Part shown: positions 43,667-52,388 of the stretch, piece after piece
Position numbering within the stretch: position 1 is the stretch's first letter
Layout: each line of letters begins with the position of its first letter
Assembly (NCBI GenBank): GCA_000341795.1
Contig: AODO01000069.1
Span: 416,625 to 480,624 of the forward strand
Direction: 5' to 3'
Origin: Rhodococcus triatomae BKS 15-14
Lineage (GTDB): Bacteria; Actinomycetota; Actinomycetes; Mycobacteriales; Mycobacteriaceae
DNA: 64,000 nucleotides
Notes under the pieces: generated by a model
The model's database searches: none
What the model saw: only the letters and a program-made list of their open reading frames with translations
What the model was told of the DNA's origin: nothing
Translations under genes and position numbers: made by a program

Positions 43667-44809
43667 GTGGTGCCCGAGCCGACCGCAGCCCCGCCCCAGG
43701 GGACGCGACTCCGATTCGAGGGCGCCAACCTCCTGCGGACGCTCGCCGTCCTGGCCGTGCTGTACTCGCACATCTCGTACTACCTGATCGACGACCTCGG
43801 CACCGGCTGGTGGATGATCGACGTCGTCTACGAAACCCTGGTCGACGGGGTCAAGCTCAATCAGCATCTGTCGTTCCTCGGCGTCGCCGTGTTCATGATG
43901 CTCACCGGTCTGCTGCTGACGGCGTCCGCCGCCCGCACGGCTCCGAGCCGGTTCCTCGTCAACCGGATCGGGCGCCTGCTGCCCGCCCTGTGGGTGGCGG
44001 TCTCGCTGGCGATCCTGCTGGTCGCGCTGGGGATCAACGGCATGTTCAGCGGACAGGACGGCATCACCGCCGGGCAGTCGGCACTCAGCTACGTCCTCGG
44101 CGGGTTCTTCCTCAAACCCGAGGTCGCCGTGCTCGGCGTCACCTGGACGCTCGTCGTGCAGATCGTCTTCTACCTCTACAGCGTCGCGACGCGTCCCCTG
44201 CTGCGCCGCGTGCCGGTTGCCGTGCCGATCCTCGGCGCACTGCTGTGCATCGCCGTCCTGCTCTACAACGTGTACGTTCCGCAGCCGTACTCGGTGCCCA
44301 TGCTCACGAAGGTCGCCGCGACGCTGCCCGCCGTCTTCCTCGGCCAGGTCATCTACATGGCGTGGACGTCGATGGCGAGCTGGCGCTGGCTCGTCGTCGC
44401 TGCGCTCGCGCAGGCCGAGGTCGTCCTCCTCGCGACCGACATCCGCGCCTACTGGGCCGGCGACCGCTACCTGTGGACGATCGCCGTCGTGGCCGCCGTG
44501 ATCCTGCTCCTCGCCCGCTACGACGGGGCGATCGCCCGCTGGTCGGTGATCCGCTGGACCGGCACCCGGAGCTACGCCATCTACCTGCTCCACACCCTGA
44601 TCCTGTACCGGGCCTACGACTGGACCGTCGGCGCGCTCGGCAAGACCGGCGCCGTCCTGGTCTTCCTCGCCACCACCGCCGTCGCGGCGGAACTGCTGTA
44701 CAAGCTGGTGGAGGTGCCTGCGGGGCGACGGATCGGGACACTGGCGTCGCGCGTCGGGAACCCGAAACCGGCCGTTCGCGCCGAGGCCGAGGTCACGGAC
44801 CCCGCGTAG
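43667..44809 (+). CDS. Acyltransferase 3-family membrane protein
   Basis: About 380 residues with around ten membrane spans. The N-terminus has the family pattern FEGANLLRTLAVLAVLYSHIS, with the histidine thought to be catalytic, and FLVNRIGRLLPALWVAVSLA as the conserved RR-x-x-R-like segment. Acyltransferase 3 proteins move acyl groups to sugars or envelope polymers. The acceptor is not evident. GTG at 43667 or 43670. Confidence 0.88.
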   Translation: MVPEPTAAPPQGTRLRFEGANLLRTLAVLAVLYSHISYYLIDDLGTGWWMIDVVYETLVDGVKLNQHLSFLGVAVFMMLTGLLLTASAARTAPSRFLVNRIGRLLPALWVAVSLAILLVALGINGMFSGQDGITAGQSALSYVLGGFFLKPEVAVLGVTWTLVVQIVFYLYSVATRPLLRRVPVAVPILGALLCIAVLLYNVYVPQPYSVPMLTKVAATLPAVFLGQVIYMAWTSMASWRWLVVAALAQAEVVLLATDIRAYWAGDRYLWTIAVVAAVILLLARYDGAIARWSVIRWTGTRSYAIYLLHTLILYRAYDWTVGALGKTGAVLVFLATTAVAAELLYKLVEVPAGRRIGTLASRVGNPKPAVRAEAEVTDPA

Positions 44810-44948
44810 CAGCCGCGGCCCCGGATCCATCCGCGAGGAGATCTGCTCGGGCCGCACCGACCACATCGGGGCGTCCTCGATTCGGTCGTGTTCCGCCCCG
44901 GATGGTGCCGCAGCAGTTCTCGGGGAAAGGTGATCAGACACAAGGGAA

Positions 44949-44962
44949 GTGACCTATGCCAC
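44949..44962. promoter_or_regulatory. DosR-like box upstream of the Rv1733c-family gene
   Basis: GTGACCTATGCCAC matches the core GGGACC-TAT-GCCCC of the mycobacterial DosR (DevR) operator at 12 of 14 positions, and the two changes are symmetrical. It lies 94 bases before the start of a homologue of Rv1733c, itself a DosR-regulon gene in Mycobacterium tuberculosis. Binding is inference. Confidence 0.45.
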
Positions 44963-45055
44963 ATGTGATCACTCCGAATGCTGCTTGATCTTGGTCGCCT
45001 GCAGGTCGACTCTGGATGAAGGGTCTGATGGACACGTGACCAGGAGGGGGTTCAC

Positions 45056-45652
45056 ATGTGGCGGGAAGCGCGCGACTACGCGGCACTGACGCGGCGATCG
45101 CTGCGCCTCGGGCACGACCCGCTCCGTCGACGCCCCGACCGGCTGGAGGGCCTGTTCGCCTTCGGACTACTCGTTCTGCTCGTCGTCATGGTCCCGATCG
45201 CGGTGTGGCTCGGTAACGCTGCCGGGGACCAGCAGTCCGCGCTCGCCGAACAGCAGGCACGTGACTACCGGCAGGTCACGGCCACCACCGTCGAGGACGC
45301 CACCAGTAGATCCGTCGCCTCCGACGCCGTACCCGTCAGCATCGACACCGCCCCGGCGCGGTGGGTCGTCGGCGAGCGCCCCCACCGCGAGGACGTGCCC
45401 GTCGATCCCGGTGCCCCCGCAGGCACCGCCGTGACGATCTGGGTCGACGCCGACGGCAACCTCGCCTCCGCGCCCGTCACCGCGACTGCCGCGGCCACCG
45501 CGGGAGTGATGGTCGGGCTGTTCGCCTGGACGTCGATCGGTCTCGTCGGCGCCACCGGTTTCCTCGCCGCCCGGGCAGTCCTGGACCGCCGCAGGCGGCG
45601 TCGGTGGAGTGCGGACATCCGCGCGTTCCTCGGGTCCGCAACCTCGCACTGA
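45056..45652 (+). CDS. Rv1733c-family membrane protein
   Basis: 198 residues: a basic N-terminus with HDPLRRRPDRLEGL, a first membrane span (LFAFGLLVLLVVMVPIAVWL), an external domain of about 85 residues with ARWVVGERPHREDVPVD and VTIWVDADGNLASAPV, and a second span, then a basic tail. This layout and these motifs match Rv1733c, a hypoxia-induced protein of unknown function. The ATG follows AGGAGGGGG. A DosR-like box lies upstream. Confidence 0.85.
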   Translation: MWREARDYAALTRRSLRLGHDPLRRRPDRLEGLFAFGLLVLLVVMVPIAVWLGNAAGDQQSALAEQQARDYRQVTATTVEDATSRSVASDAVPVSIDTAPARWVVGERPHREDVPVDPGAPAGTAVTIWVDADGNLASAPVTATAAATAGVMVGLFAWTSIGLVGATGFLAARAVLDRRRRRRWSADIRAFLGSATSH

Positions 45653-45694
45653 TCCCACGTCCCGGCGCGGCCCTGCCGGACCCACGGGTTCTCT

Positions 45695-45743
45695 CCCGAA
45701 TGGCCCATCCGGTCGTTCGACGCGAACGCATGGGCCATTCGGG
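45695..45743. terminator. Terminator between convergent genes
   Basis: Perfect 14-base arms CCCGAATGGCCCAT and ATGGGCCATTCGGG with a 21-base loop, between the Rv1733c-like stop and the end of the LLM oxidoreductase. Confidence 0.75.
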
Positions 45744-45759
45744 AAGGTGCGGCGGTGGC

Positions 45760-46689
45760 TCAGCCGAGCTGAGGAAGCACCTCGGACGCGACGAGTTCGA
45801 GGTGGTCGAGATCGTCGAGGTCGAGGGTCTGCAGGTAGATGCGGCTCGAGCCCAACTCGGCGTAGCGGCCGATCTTGTCGACCAGTTCGGCCGGCGAGCC
45901 GGCGAGCCCGTTGGTGCGCAGCTCGTCGACCTCGCGACCGATGGCCGCGGCGCGGCGGGCGACCTCGGCGTCGTCGCGGCCGCAGCACAGAACCAGGGCG
46001 TTCGAGTACGCGAGTTCGCCCGGATCGCGGTCGATCGCGCGGCAAGCGTCTCGGACCCTCTCGAAGATGGTCGCCGTGTCGTCCAGGGAGCCGAACGGCA
46101 CGTTGAACTCGTCGGCATGACGGGCAGCCAGCGCGGGGGTGCGCTTGCGGCCGTTGCCTCCGATCAGGATGGGCGGACCGGGTCGCTGGTGTGGCTTCGG
46201 CAGTGCGGGCGAGTCCACGATGCGGAGGTGGGCACCGTCGTAGGAGAACTTCTCACCGATCGGGGTCTTCCACAGGCCGGTGATGACGGCGAGCGACTCC
46301 TCCAACCGGTCGAAACGTTCCTTCAACGACGGGAACGGAATGCCGTAGGCGAGGTGCTCCTCCTCGTACCAGCCCGCGCCCAGACCGAAGTCGACGCGGC
46401 CACCGCTCATCGCGTCGACCTGCGCGACGGTGACGGCGAGAGGCCCGGGGTGGCGGAAGGTCGCGGACGTGACGAGGGTGCCGAGTCGGATCGTCGACGT
46501 CTCGCGGGCGATGCCGGCGAGGGTGATCCAGGCGTCCGTCGGCCCGGGCAGACCGTCGGAGTTCATGGCGAGGTAGTGATCGGAGCGGAAGAACGCCCCG
46601 TAACCGAGCTGCTCGGCGGTCTGCGCTACGCGCAGTAGTTGTTCGTAGGTTGCGCCCTGTTGGGGTTCGGTGAAGATACGCAGTTCCAT
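45760..46689 (-). CDS. LLM-class F420-dependent oxidoreductase
   Basis: 309 residues of the luciferase-like TIM-barrel family: GYGAFFRSDHYLAM, ETSTIRLGTLVTSATFRHPG, VDFGLGAGWYEEEHLAYG and GPPILIGGNGRKRTPALAARHA are family blocks of F420- or FMN-using enzymes. In mycolic-acid actinobacteria most such TIGR03560-like proteins use F420. Substrate unknown. It is divergent from the rhodanese gene; the space between holds DnaA-box-like repeats. Confidence 0.88.
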   Translation of the reverse strand: MELRIFTEPQQGATYEQLLRVAQTAEQLGYGAFFRSDHYLAMNSDGLPGPTDAWITLAGIARETSTIRLGTLVTSATFRHPGPLAVTVAQVDAMSGGRVDFGLGAGWYEEEHLAYGIPFPSLKERFDRLEESLAVITGLWKTPIGEKFSYDGAHLRIVDSPALPKPHQRPGPPILIGGNGRKRTPALAARHADEFNVPFGSLDDTATIFERVRDACRAIDRDPGELAYSNALVLCCGRDDAEVARRAAAIGREVDELRTNGLAGSPAELVDKIGRYAELGSSRIYLQTLDLDDLDHLELVASEVLPQLG

Positions 46690-46715
46690 GGCGCCAACTC
46701 TGCCCGATGGCCGCC

Positions 46716-46926
46716 TGTGGCGCCGCCCACGGCTGGTTGTGCACGGCCTGTGGACAACCCTGTGGAGACTGTGGACAAACCGGTGGAAAAGTTCGGTCCC
46801 TGTTCACGAATACGGCCCCGACGATGTCGGATCGCCTGTGGAAAAGCCGCCCACAGCGACACACAACCTGTGCAATTCACCGCTGGGGACCGAACCGTGA
46901 AGTCGAACTGCCGGGCTTGTGGGGAA
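46716..46926. repeat. Cluster of DnaA-box-like 9-mers
   Basis: Two perfect TGTGGACAA sequences (46749-46757 and 46770-46778), the complement of the high-GC DnaA box TTGTCCACA, lie 21 bases apart, with TGTGGAGAC between them (46761). Further one- or two-mismatch copies in the same orientation follow: GGTGGAAAA (46782), TGTGGAAAA (46837) and TGTGGGGAA (46918). The cluster fills a 254-base intergenic region with no other feature. dnaA and dnaN are not next to it, so it is not the standard origin. Confidence 0.6.
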
Positions 46927-46943
46927 CGTGACAGTATCGAGGT

Positions 46944-47288
46944 GTGAGCTTTGCTGACGTTCCCACGGTCCCGGTGACGGAGGTACCCGCGTCGCCGTAC
47001 ACGGACGCTGTACTCCTCGACGTCCGGGAGCCCGCCGAGTGGGCCGAGGGGCACGCCCCCGGTGCCGTTCACATCCCGATGAACGACGTCCCGGCGCGCA
47101 TGGACGAGATCGACATCGACGCCGTCGTCTACGTCGTGTGCCGCTCCGGCGGACGTTCGATGAGCGTGGTCCCGTACCTGAATCAGAACGGATTCGACGC
47201 CGTGAACGTCGCGGGCGGCATGGTGGCGTGGCAGCAGTCCGGTCGTCCTGTGGTTGCGGACGACGGCAGGGCGGCGAAGATCTATTAG
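46944..47288 (+). CDS. Single-domain rhodanese
   Basis: 114 residues: LLDVREPAEWAEGHAPGAVHIPM at the N-terminal half (split by strands) and the active-site loop VVCRSGGRSMSV, with the persulfide cysteine, followed by NVAGGMVAWQQSG. It transfers sulfur or acts as a small thiol carrier. GTG start. The next gene begins immediately after the stop, so the three genes rhodanese, DUF4328 and GDPD form one operon. Confidence 0.9.
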   Translation: MSFADVPTVPVTEVPASPYTDAVLLDVREPAEWAEGHAPGAVHIPMNDVPARMDEIDIDAVVYVVCRSGGRSMSVVPYLNQNGFDAVNVAGGMVAWQQSGRPVVADDGRAAKIY

Positions 47289-48191
47289 ATGAGCGTCCAG
47301 GTCTGCGTTCGGTGCGCCAGCCGCTGGCCCGTCACCGGTGCACCCGCCCGATGGTGCCCGGGGTGCCGCGGCGCGTTGATGTCCCCCATCCGCCCCGGCA
47401 AGGTCGAACCGCGCGCCGGCCGCAACTTCCGCTGGGTGGCCCGACGGCCCGGCGGTGCGCCGACGCCCACCGTTCCGCGTGCCGCCGTCGACGACCGCAC
47501 GCCCGCCTACCGGGAGACCCCGCGCTGGGGGCTGAGCGATCCGAGGCCGGCCGAGGACGCGATGCCGCAGACCCGAACGGAACGGCTCGCCGAACTGGCA
47601 CCGACCCTGCTCGGAGCGACGATCGTGCTGTTCGGGCTGGCCGCCGTCGCCGAACTCCTCCGGTACGGGCTGTTGCTCCACAACCGCAACGCCCTCGTCT
47701 CGCCGACAGTGCTGGCGGTGTCCGACGCACTCGTGTTCACGATGGGCGTGCTCGCGCCGTTGGTCGCGTTCGCGGCGGCGTCCGCCTCGGTCGCCTGGCT
47801 GCTCGGCGCCCGCCGCGCCGCGTGGCACCGCGTCGGTCGTGAGGATCCGCGGTCCGCGGCGGCCGTCGCGTTCGGATGCCTGGTCCCCGTCGTGAACCTG
47901 GTGTGGCCCGGCGTGTTCCTCGGTGAGCTCGCCACCGCGGACCACCGCATCGCATCGCTGGTGCGGGTGTGGTGGGTGACGTGGGCGGTGAGCGGCGTGA
48001 TGCTGATCGTCAGTCTCGTGTGGCGGTCCCAGGATTCACTGCAGGCCCGCGCCAACGGTGTCCTGTTCGCGGTCCTGACGAACCTGGTCGCGGCAGCGGT
48101 GGCGGCGTTGACGCTGATGCTGACACGCCGAGTCGACGGACTCGACCTCGGCGGCCGGCCGCGGTCCCACACCCGGTGGGTGGTCGCGTGA
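47289..48191 (+). CDS. Zinc-ribbon DUF4328 membrane protein
   Basis: About 300 residues. The N-terminus has a four-cysteine ribbon (VCVRCASRW and RWCPGCRGAL), then a Pro/Arg-rich linker, and a C-terminal DUF4328-type region with about six spans (FGCLVPVVNLVWPGVFLGEL is characteristic). Function unknown. It starts with no gap after the rhodanese stop, and its stop overlaps the GDPD start (GTGA). Confidence 0.8.
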   Translation: MSVQVCVRCASRWPVTGAPARWCPGCRGALMSPIRPGKVEPRAGRNFRWVARRPGGAPTPTVPRAAVDDRTPAYRETPRWGLSDPRPAEDAMPQTRTERLAELAPTLLGATIVLFGLAAVAELLRYGLLLHNRNALVSPTVLAVSDALVFTMGVLAPLVAFAAASASVAWLLGARRAAWHRVGREDPRSAAAVAFGCLVPVVNLVWPGVFLGELATADHRIASLVRVWWVTWAVSGVMLIVSLVWRSQDSLQARANGVLFAVLTNLVAAAVAALTLMLTRRVDGLDLGGRPRSHTRWVVA

Positions 48192-48946
48192 GCCCGGATC
48201 GGAGGGGTCCGCTGGTGGTGGCGCATCGCGGGGCGTCCGCGGCGCTCCCCGAACACACCCTCGCCGCCTACGAACTGGCCCTCGAGGAAGGTGCGGACGG
48301 CCTCGAGTGCGACGTCCGGCTCACCCGGGACGGTCATCTCGTGTGCGTCCACGATCGCACCGTCGATCGCACGTCCACCGGGTCCGGCGTGGTCAGCGAG
48401 ATGACCCTCGGGAACCTGTCGGAGCTGGCGTTCGGCGGTAACGGCGAGCCGGTGCTCACGCTGTCCGAGCTGATCACCCTCGTGCTCGACCACACGACAC
48501 GGCCGACGAAACTGTTCATCGAGACCAAGCACCCGGTGCGTTTCGGCGGCCTCGTCGAGAGCAAGGTGCTCGCCGAGCTGGCCCGGTTCGGATTGGCGGC
48601 GCCACCGTCCGCGACCCATTCCCGCGCGGTCGTCATGTCGTTCTCGGCGGCCGCGGTGTGGCGGATCAGGCGGTCCGCGCCGTTGCTGCCGACGGTCCTG
48701 CTCGGCGAGTCGTCGCGGTACCTCGGTGGCGGCGCCGCGACCACGGTCGGCGCGACCGCCGTCGGCCCGTCGATCAAGTCGCTGCGGGAGCATCCGGAGA
48801 TCGTCGACCGCGCCGCGGCCGCCGGCCGCGCCACCTACTGCTGGACCGTCGACGACCGCCGCGACGTCGAGCTGTGCCGTGACCTCGGTGTCGGTTGGGT
48901 GGCGACCAACCATCCCGGTCGAACGCGGGAGTGGCTGGGTCGCTGA
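48188..48946 (+). CDS. Glycerophosphodiester phosphodiesterase
   Basis: About 252 residues. The GDPD active site is clear: VVAHRGASAALPEHTLAAY, GLECDVRLTRDGHLVCVHD with the metal-binding Glu/Asp and general-acid His, and FIETKHP. It releases glycerol 3-phosphate from glycerophosphodiesters or trims related headgroups. No signal, so it is cytoplasmic. Coupled to the DUF4328 gene by a 4-base overlap. Confidence 0.92.
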   Translation: MSPDRRGPLVVAHRGASAALPEHTLAAYELALEEGADGLECDVRLTRDGHLVCVHDRTVDRTSTGSGVVSEMTLGNLSELAFGGNGEPVLTLSELITLVLDHTTRPTKLFIETKHPVRFGGLVESKVLAELARFGLAAPPSATHSRAVVMSFSAAAVWRIRRSAPLLPTVLLGESSRYLGGGAATTVGATAVGPSIKSLREHPEIVDRAAAAGRATYCWTVDDRRDVELCRDLGVGWVATNHPGRTREWLGR

Positions 48947-49009
48947 GCACTGCCTCGGGGCAGGGTCATGAGCGCTCCCGCGCTGCGTCGGGCGTGTAGG
49001 TTTCCCGAC

Positions 49010-49921
49010 GTGGGTAAGAGCAAAAGAAACAGTGGTCCGAAGCCCGACAGCAACCGCGCCGCGAAGCTCGCAGAGCGGCGTGCCGCGCAGGAGGCCGCCG
49101 CGTCGGCCGTGGTGACGCGCCCGTTCGCCGGTCTCGCCGCGGAGTGCGACCTGATCGCGCTGCGTGAGTTCGTGCCGTCCGCGACGGCGCCGCTGCCGGT
49201 GACGTCGGGGGACCGCCCGGTGGTCGTCGCGACGGTGCTGCCCGGTGCCGTCGCCGCCCTGGTGCGCGACGAGGAGACCCCGACCGGTTTCGTCGGTCTG
49301 CAGGTACAGGTCCAGTCGCCCGACCTGGGCGCGGATCTCGCCGCGGCCGCGACGTGGGCCGCAGCGGGGACACCCGGTGAGTCGCTGACGGCGGCGAAGC
49401 CGACCGCCGACGGCCCGCGCCTGACCGACGTCGTCGACCCGAATGCCGCCCTGGACATCACGGTGCACCAGAACTTCGACTGGTGGATCCCCGAGGGTGT
49501 CACTCCGGCACCCGAGGTGGCCGCGACGGTCGAGCAGGCCAATTCCGTGATCATGCCGTCGGCACGCCTCGACGCCGACGGCGTCGTCGCGGCGTGGTGG
49601 GTCGACGCCGGCGACAAGGCGCACCTGCGGTGGGTGCGGCCCGAGGACGAGGACGCGCTGATGCTGGCACTGGCGCGGGTCCACGCCGCGGGCGGCCTGC
49701 ATCTCGGTGAGGGTTCCCGCTACGCGGGCTCGTTCCGCGCGCACGGGCTCCTGGTCCCGGTCTTCGACCTCGACCCGGAGAAGCACGCACAGGAGTGGGC
49801 GACCGCGACCGCGGACCTGGGCGACCGGCTCGCGCAGGCGCTCGCCGTCGACGCCCCGCTGACCTCCGACGAGCGCCGCGCGCGCGACGGCCTGCGTGGG
49901 CGTCAGGTCACGTTGCGCTAG
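49010..49921 (+). CDS. DUF5926-family protein
   Basis: About 303 residues. A basic N-terminus (VGKSKRNSGPKPDSNRAAK) is followed by PFAGLAAECDLIALREFVPS, an acidic VHQNFDWWIPEG block, and LVPVFDLDPEKHAQEW near the end. These are the conserved parts of DUF5926, an actinobacterial family of unknown function, sometimes confused with SecA because of its C-terminal form. GTG 49010 gives the usual family start. Confidence 0.8.
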   Translation: MGKSKRNSGPKPDSNRAAKLAERRAAQEAAASAVVTRPFAGLAAECDLIALREFVPSATAPLPVTSGDRPVVVATVLPGAVAALVRDEETPTGFVGLQVQVQSPDLGADLAAAATWAAAGTPGESLTAAKPTADGPRLTDVVDPNAALDITVHQNFDWWIPEGVTPAPEVAATVEQANSVIMPSARLDADGVVAAWWVDAGDKAHLRWVRPEDEDALMLALARVHAAGGLHLGEGSRYAGSFRAHGLLVPVFDLDPEKHAQEWATATADLGDRLAQALAVDAPLTSDERRARDGLRGRQVTLR

Positions 49922-49937
49922 AGGTTCACGCGACGAG

Positions 49938-49970
49938 GACGGCCCACGGCGAATATCGCCGTGGGCCGTC
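49938..49970. terminator. Perfect 15-bp terminator between convergent genes
   Basis: Perfect 15-base arms (49938-49952 and 49956-49970) with the 3-base loop ATA, 16 bases after the DUF5926 stop and 13 bases from the thiolase end. Confidence 0.85.
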
Positions 49971-49983
49971 CGTCGTCGTGGGG

Positions 49984-51156
49984 TCAGATCAGTTCGAGGA
50001 TGGTGGCGTTGGCCATGCCGCCGCCCTCGCACATCGACTGGAGTCCGTAGCGGATCCCGTTGTCCCGCATGTGGTGAACGAGGGTCGTCATCAGGCGGGC
50101 ACCGGAGCCGCCGAGCGGGTGGCCGAGGGCCATCGCGCCGCCGTTCGGGTTCATCCGCTCGTAGTCGGCGCCGAGCTGGCGCTGCCAGCCGAGGGAGACC
50201 GACGCGAACGCCTCGTTGATCTCGAAGGCGCCGATGTCGTCGACGGACAGGCCCGCCTTGTCGAGGGCCTTGCGGGTGGCCGGGATCGGGCCCTTGAGCA
50301 TCGTGATCGGGTCGACGCCGGTGACGACCGCGGTGTGGACGCGGGCGATCGGGGTCCAGCCGTTGCGCGCGGCGATCTCGCTGGTGGTGATCAGCAGGGC
50401 AGCGGAGCCGTCGGAGATCTGCGAGGCGTTGCCCGCCGAGATGACGCCGTTCTCCTTGAACGGGGTCTTCAGACCGCCGAGCTGCTCCAGGGTGGTGCCC
50501 CGGCGGATGCCCTCGTCGGTGTCGAAGAGAGCCGTGTTGCCGTCGGCGTCGGTGACCTTGATCGGCACGATCTGCTTGGTGAACCGGCCCTCGTCGATCG
50601 CCCGCGCGGCCCGTGCGTGCGAGTCGATGGCGTGCTGGTCGAGGTCCTCGCGGGACAGGCCGAACTCCTCGGCGATCATCTCGGCGCCGACGCCCTGGTT
50701 GAACCGGTAGTTGTCGTACCGTTCCGCGACCATCGGGCCGAACGGCTCGCCGAACGCGCCGCCGGCGCGGGTGGCACCCATCGGAACCCGCGACATGGAC
50801 TCGACGCCACCGGCGACGGCGATGTCGTACTGGCCGGCGATGACGCCGGCCGCCGCCTGATGCACCGCCTGCTGCGACGAGCCGCACTGGCGGTCGATGG
50901 TCAGGCCGGGCACGGACTCGGGCCAGCCGGCGCCGAGGACGGCGTAGCGGCCGATGCATCCGCCCTGCTCACCGACCTGGGACACCGCACCCCAGATGAC
51001 GTCGTCCACGGTCGCGGTGTCGAGCGAGTTGCGCTCGGCGAGCGCCTTCAGGACCTGGGCGGACAGGTCGACGGGATGGATTCCGGACAGGGCGCCTCCG
51101 GGCTTGCCCTTGCCGACGGCGGTCCGGACGGCGTCGACGATGACTGCGTCACGCAT
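49984..51156 (-). CDS. Thiolase (acetyl-CoA acetyltransferase)
   Basis: 390 residues. The nucleophile is in IDRQCGSSQQAVHQAA (Cys about 90), and the other catalytic residues are in NPNGGAMALGHPLGGSGARL (His) and SMCEGGGMANA (Cys). It cleaves 3-ketoacyl-CoA to acetyl-CoA or condenses acetyl-CoA. It lies in an operon behind acyl-CoA ligase and acyl-CoA dehydrogenase, which points to breakdown of an organic acid or side chain, the identity of which is not evident. Confidence 0.92.
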   Translation of the reverse strand: MRDAVIVDAVRTAVGKGKPGGALSGIHPVDLSAQVLKALAERNSLDTATVDDVIWGAVSQVGEQGGCIGRYAVLGAGWPESVPGLTIDRQCGSSQQAVHQAAAGVIAGQYDIAVAGGVESMSRVPMGATRAGGAFGEPFGPMVAERYDNYRFNQGVGAEMIAEEFGLSREDLDQHAIDSHARAARAIDEGRFTKQIVPIKVTDADGNTALFDTDEGIRRGTTLEQLGGLKTPFKENGVISAGNASQISDGSAALLITTSEIAARNGWTPIARVHTAVVTGVDPITMLKGPIPATRKALDKAGLSVDDIGAFEINEAFASVSLGWQRQLGADYERMNPNGGAMALGHPLGGSGARLMTTLVHHMRDNGIRYGLQSMCEGGGMANATILELI

Positions 51157-51198
51157 CGGGTGGTTCTCCTTCTGGTTCAGAGGTCGATCCGGCCGGCT

Positions 51199-52356
51199 TC
51201 AGAGGCCGATCGACTTGGCGATGATCGTCTTCATGACTTCGCTGGTTCCGCCGTAGATGCGGGACACTCGCGTGTCCGCGTACAGGCGGGCGATGGGGTA
51301 CTCGGTGATGTAACCGTAGCCGCCGTGCAGCTGCAAGCACTTGTCGATGACGCGGCCCGCGGCCTCGGTGCAGAACAGCTTCGCCTTGGCGGCGTCGGCG
51401 ATGGACAGTTCACCGGCGTCGTGCAGCTCGAGGGCGCGGTCGGTCATCACCTGCATGGCCTCGATCTCGGTGGCGCACTCGGCGAGCACGAACTTGGTGT
51501 TCTGGAACGCGGCGACGGGCTTGCCGAAGACGGTGCGCTCCTTGACGTAGTCGATCGCGAACTGCAGTGCCGCGGCGGCGGTGGTGTAGCCGCCGAGGGC
51601 GATCATCAGGCGTTCCTGCGGCAGGTTGTGGGACAGGTAGCCGAACGCCTGCCCCTCCTCGCCGAGGACGTCCGCGACCGGCACCTTGACGTCCGTGAAG
51701 GACAGTTCGGCGGTGTCGGACGCCTTCATGCCGATCTTGTTCAGCTTGCGGCCGACGGCGAAGCCGTCGCTGGTGGTGTCGACGCAGAGGATCGAGAGGC
51801 CGCCACGGCGGTCCTCCTCGGATGCGGGGGAGGTGCGCGCGATGACCAGGATCAGGTCGGCGAGGGCGCCGCCACTGATGAAGGTCTTGGCGCCGTTGAG
51901 GATCCAGTGCGTGCCGTCGTCGGACAGTTTCGCGGTGGTGGCCATGCCTGCGAGGTCGGAACCGGTACCGGGCTCGGTCATCGCGATCGCGGTCATGATC
52001 TCGCCGGAGGCGAAGCCGGGGAGCCAGCGTTGCTTCTGCTCGTCGGTGGCGTAGGCCAGCAGGTACGGGAGGATCAGGTTGGTGTGGACGGATGCGTTGC
52101 CGAAGGACACCCCGGCCCGCGAGGCCTCCTCCATGGCGATGGCCGACCACTTGAGGCTCGTCTCGCCGCCTCCGCCGTACTCCTCGGGCACCTGGACGCC
52201 GAGGACGCCGAGTTCGCCGAGCTTGTTGTAGAACTCGCGCGGAGGATGGCCCATCTCCTCCCACTCGTGGTGGTGGGGCACGACCTCCTTCTCGATGAAG
52301 TCGCGAATGGTCTTCCGGTATGCCTCGTGGTCCTCGTTGAAGATTGTGCGCTGCAC
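51199..52356 (-). CDS. Acyl-CoA dehydrogenase
   Basis: 385 residues. Family marks are AMTEPGTGSDLAGMATTA in the FAD/substrate site, RLMIALGGYTTAAAALQFAI and LHGGYGYITEYPIARLYADT near the C-terminus, and the catalytic base in IYGGTSEVMKTIIA (Glu). It makes the 2-enoyl-CoA in beta-oxidation. Gap of 42 bases to the thiolase and 32 to the ligase on the same strand. No hydratase or 3-hydroxyacyl dehydrogenase is in this operon. Confidence 0.93.
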   Translation of the reverse strand: MQRTIFNEDHEAYRKTIRDFIEKEVVPHHHEWEEMGHPPREFYNKLGELGVLGVQVPEEYGGGGETSLKWSAIAMEEASRAGVSFGNASVHTNLILPYLLAYATDEQKQRWLPGFASGEIMTAIAMTEPGTGSDLAGMATTAKLSDDGTHWILNGAKTFISGGALADLILVIARTSPASEEDRRGGLSILCVDTTSDGFAVGRKLNKIGMKASDTAELSFTDVKVPVADVLGEEGQAFGYLSHNLPQERLMIALGGYTTAAAALQFAIDYVKERTVFGKPVAAFQNTKFVLAECATEIEAMQVMTDRALELHDAGELSIADAAKAKLFCTEAAGRVIDKCLQLHGGYGYITEYPIARLYADTRVSRIYGGTSEVMKTIIAKSIGL

Positions 52357-52388
52357 GGCTTTTCCTCTCTGGCGTCGAGTGTGGTGGG

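Noticed and set aside
47507..50959. 1150-codon minus-strand frame
   Set aside because: It runs through GDPD, DUF5926, a strong terminator and part of the thiolase in the wrong frame; a GC artefact.
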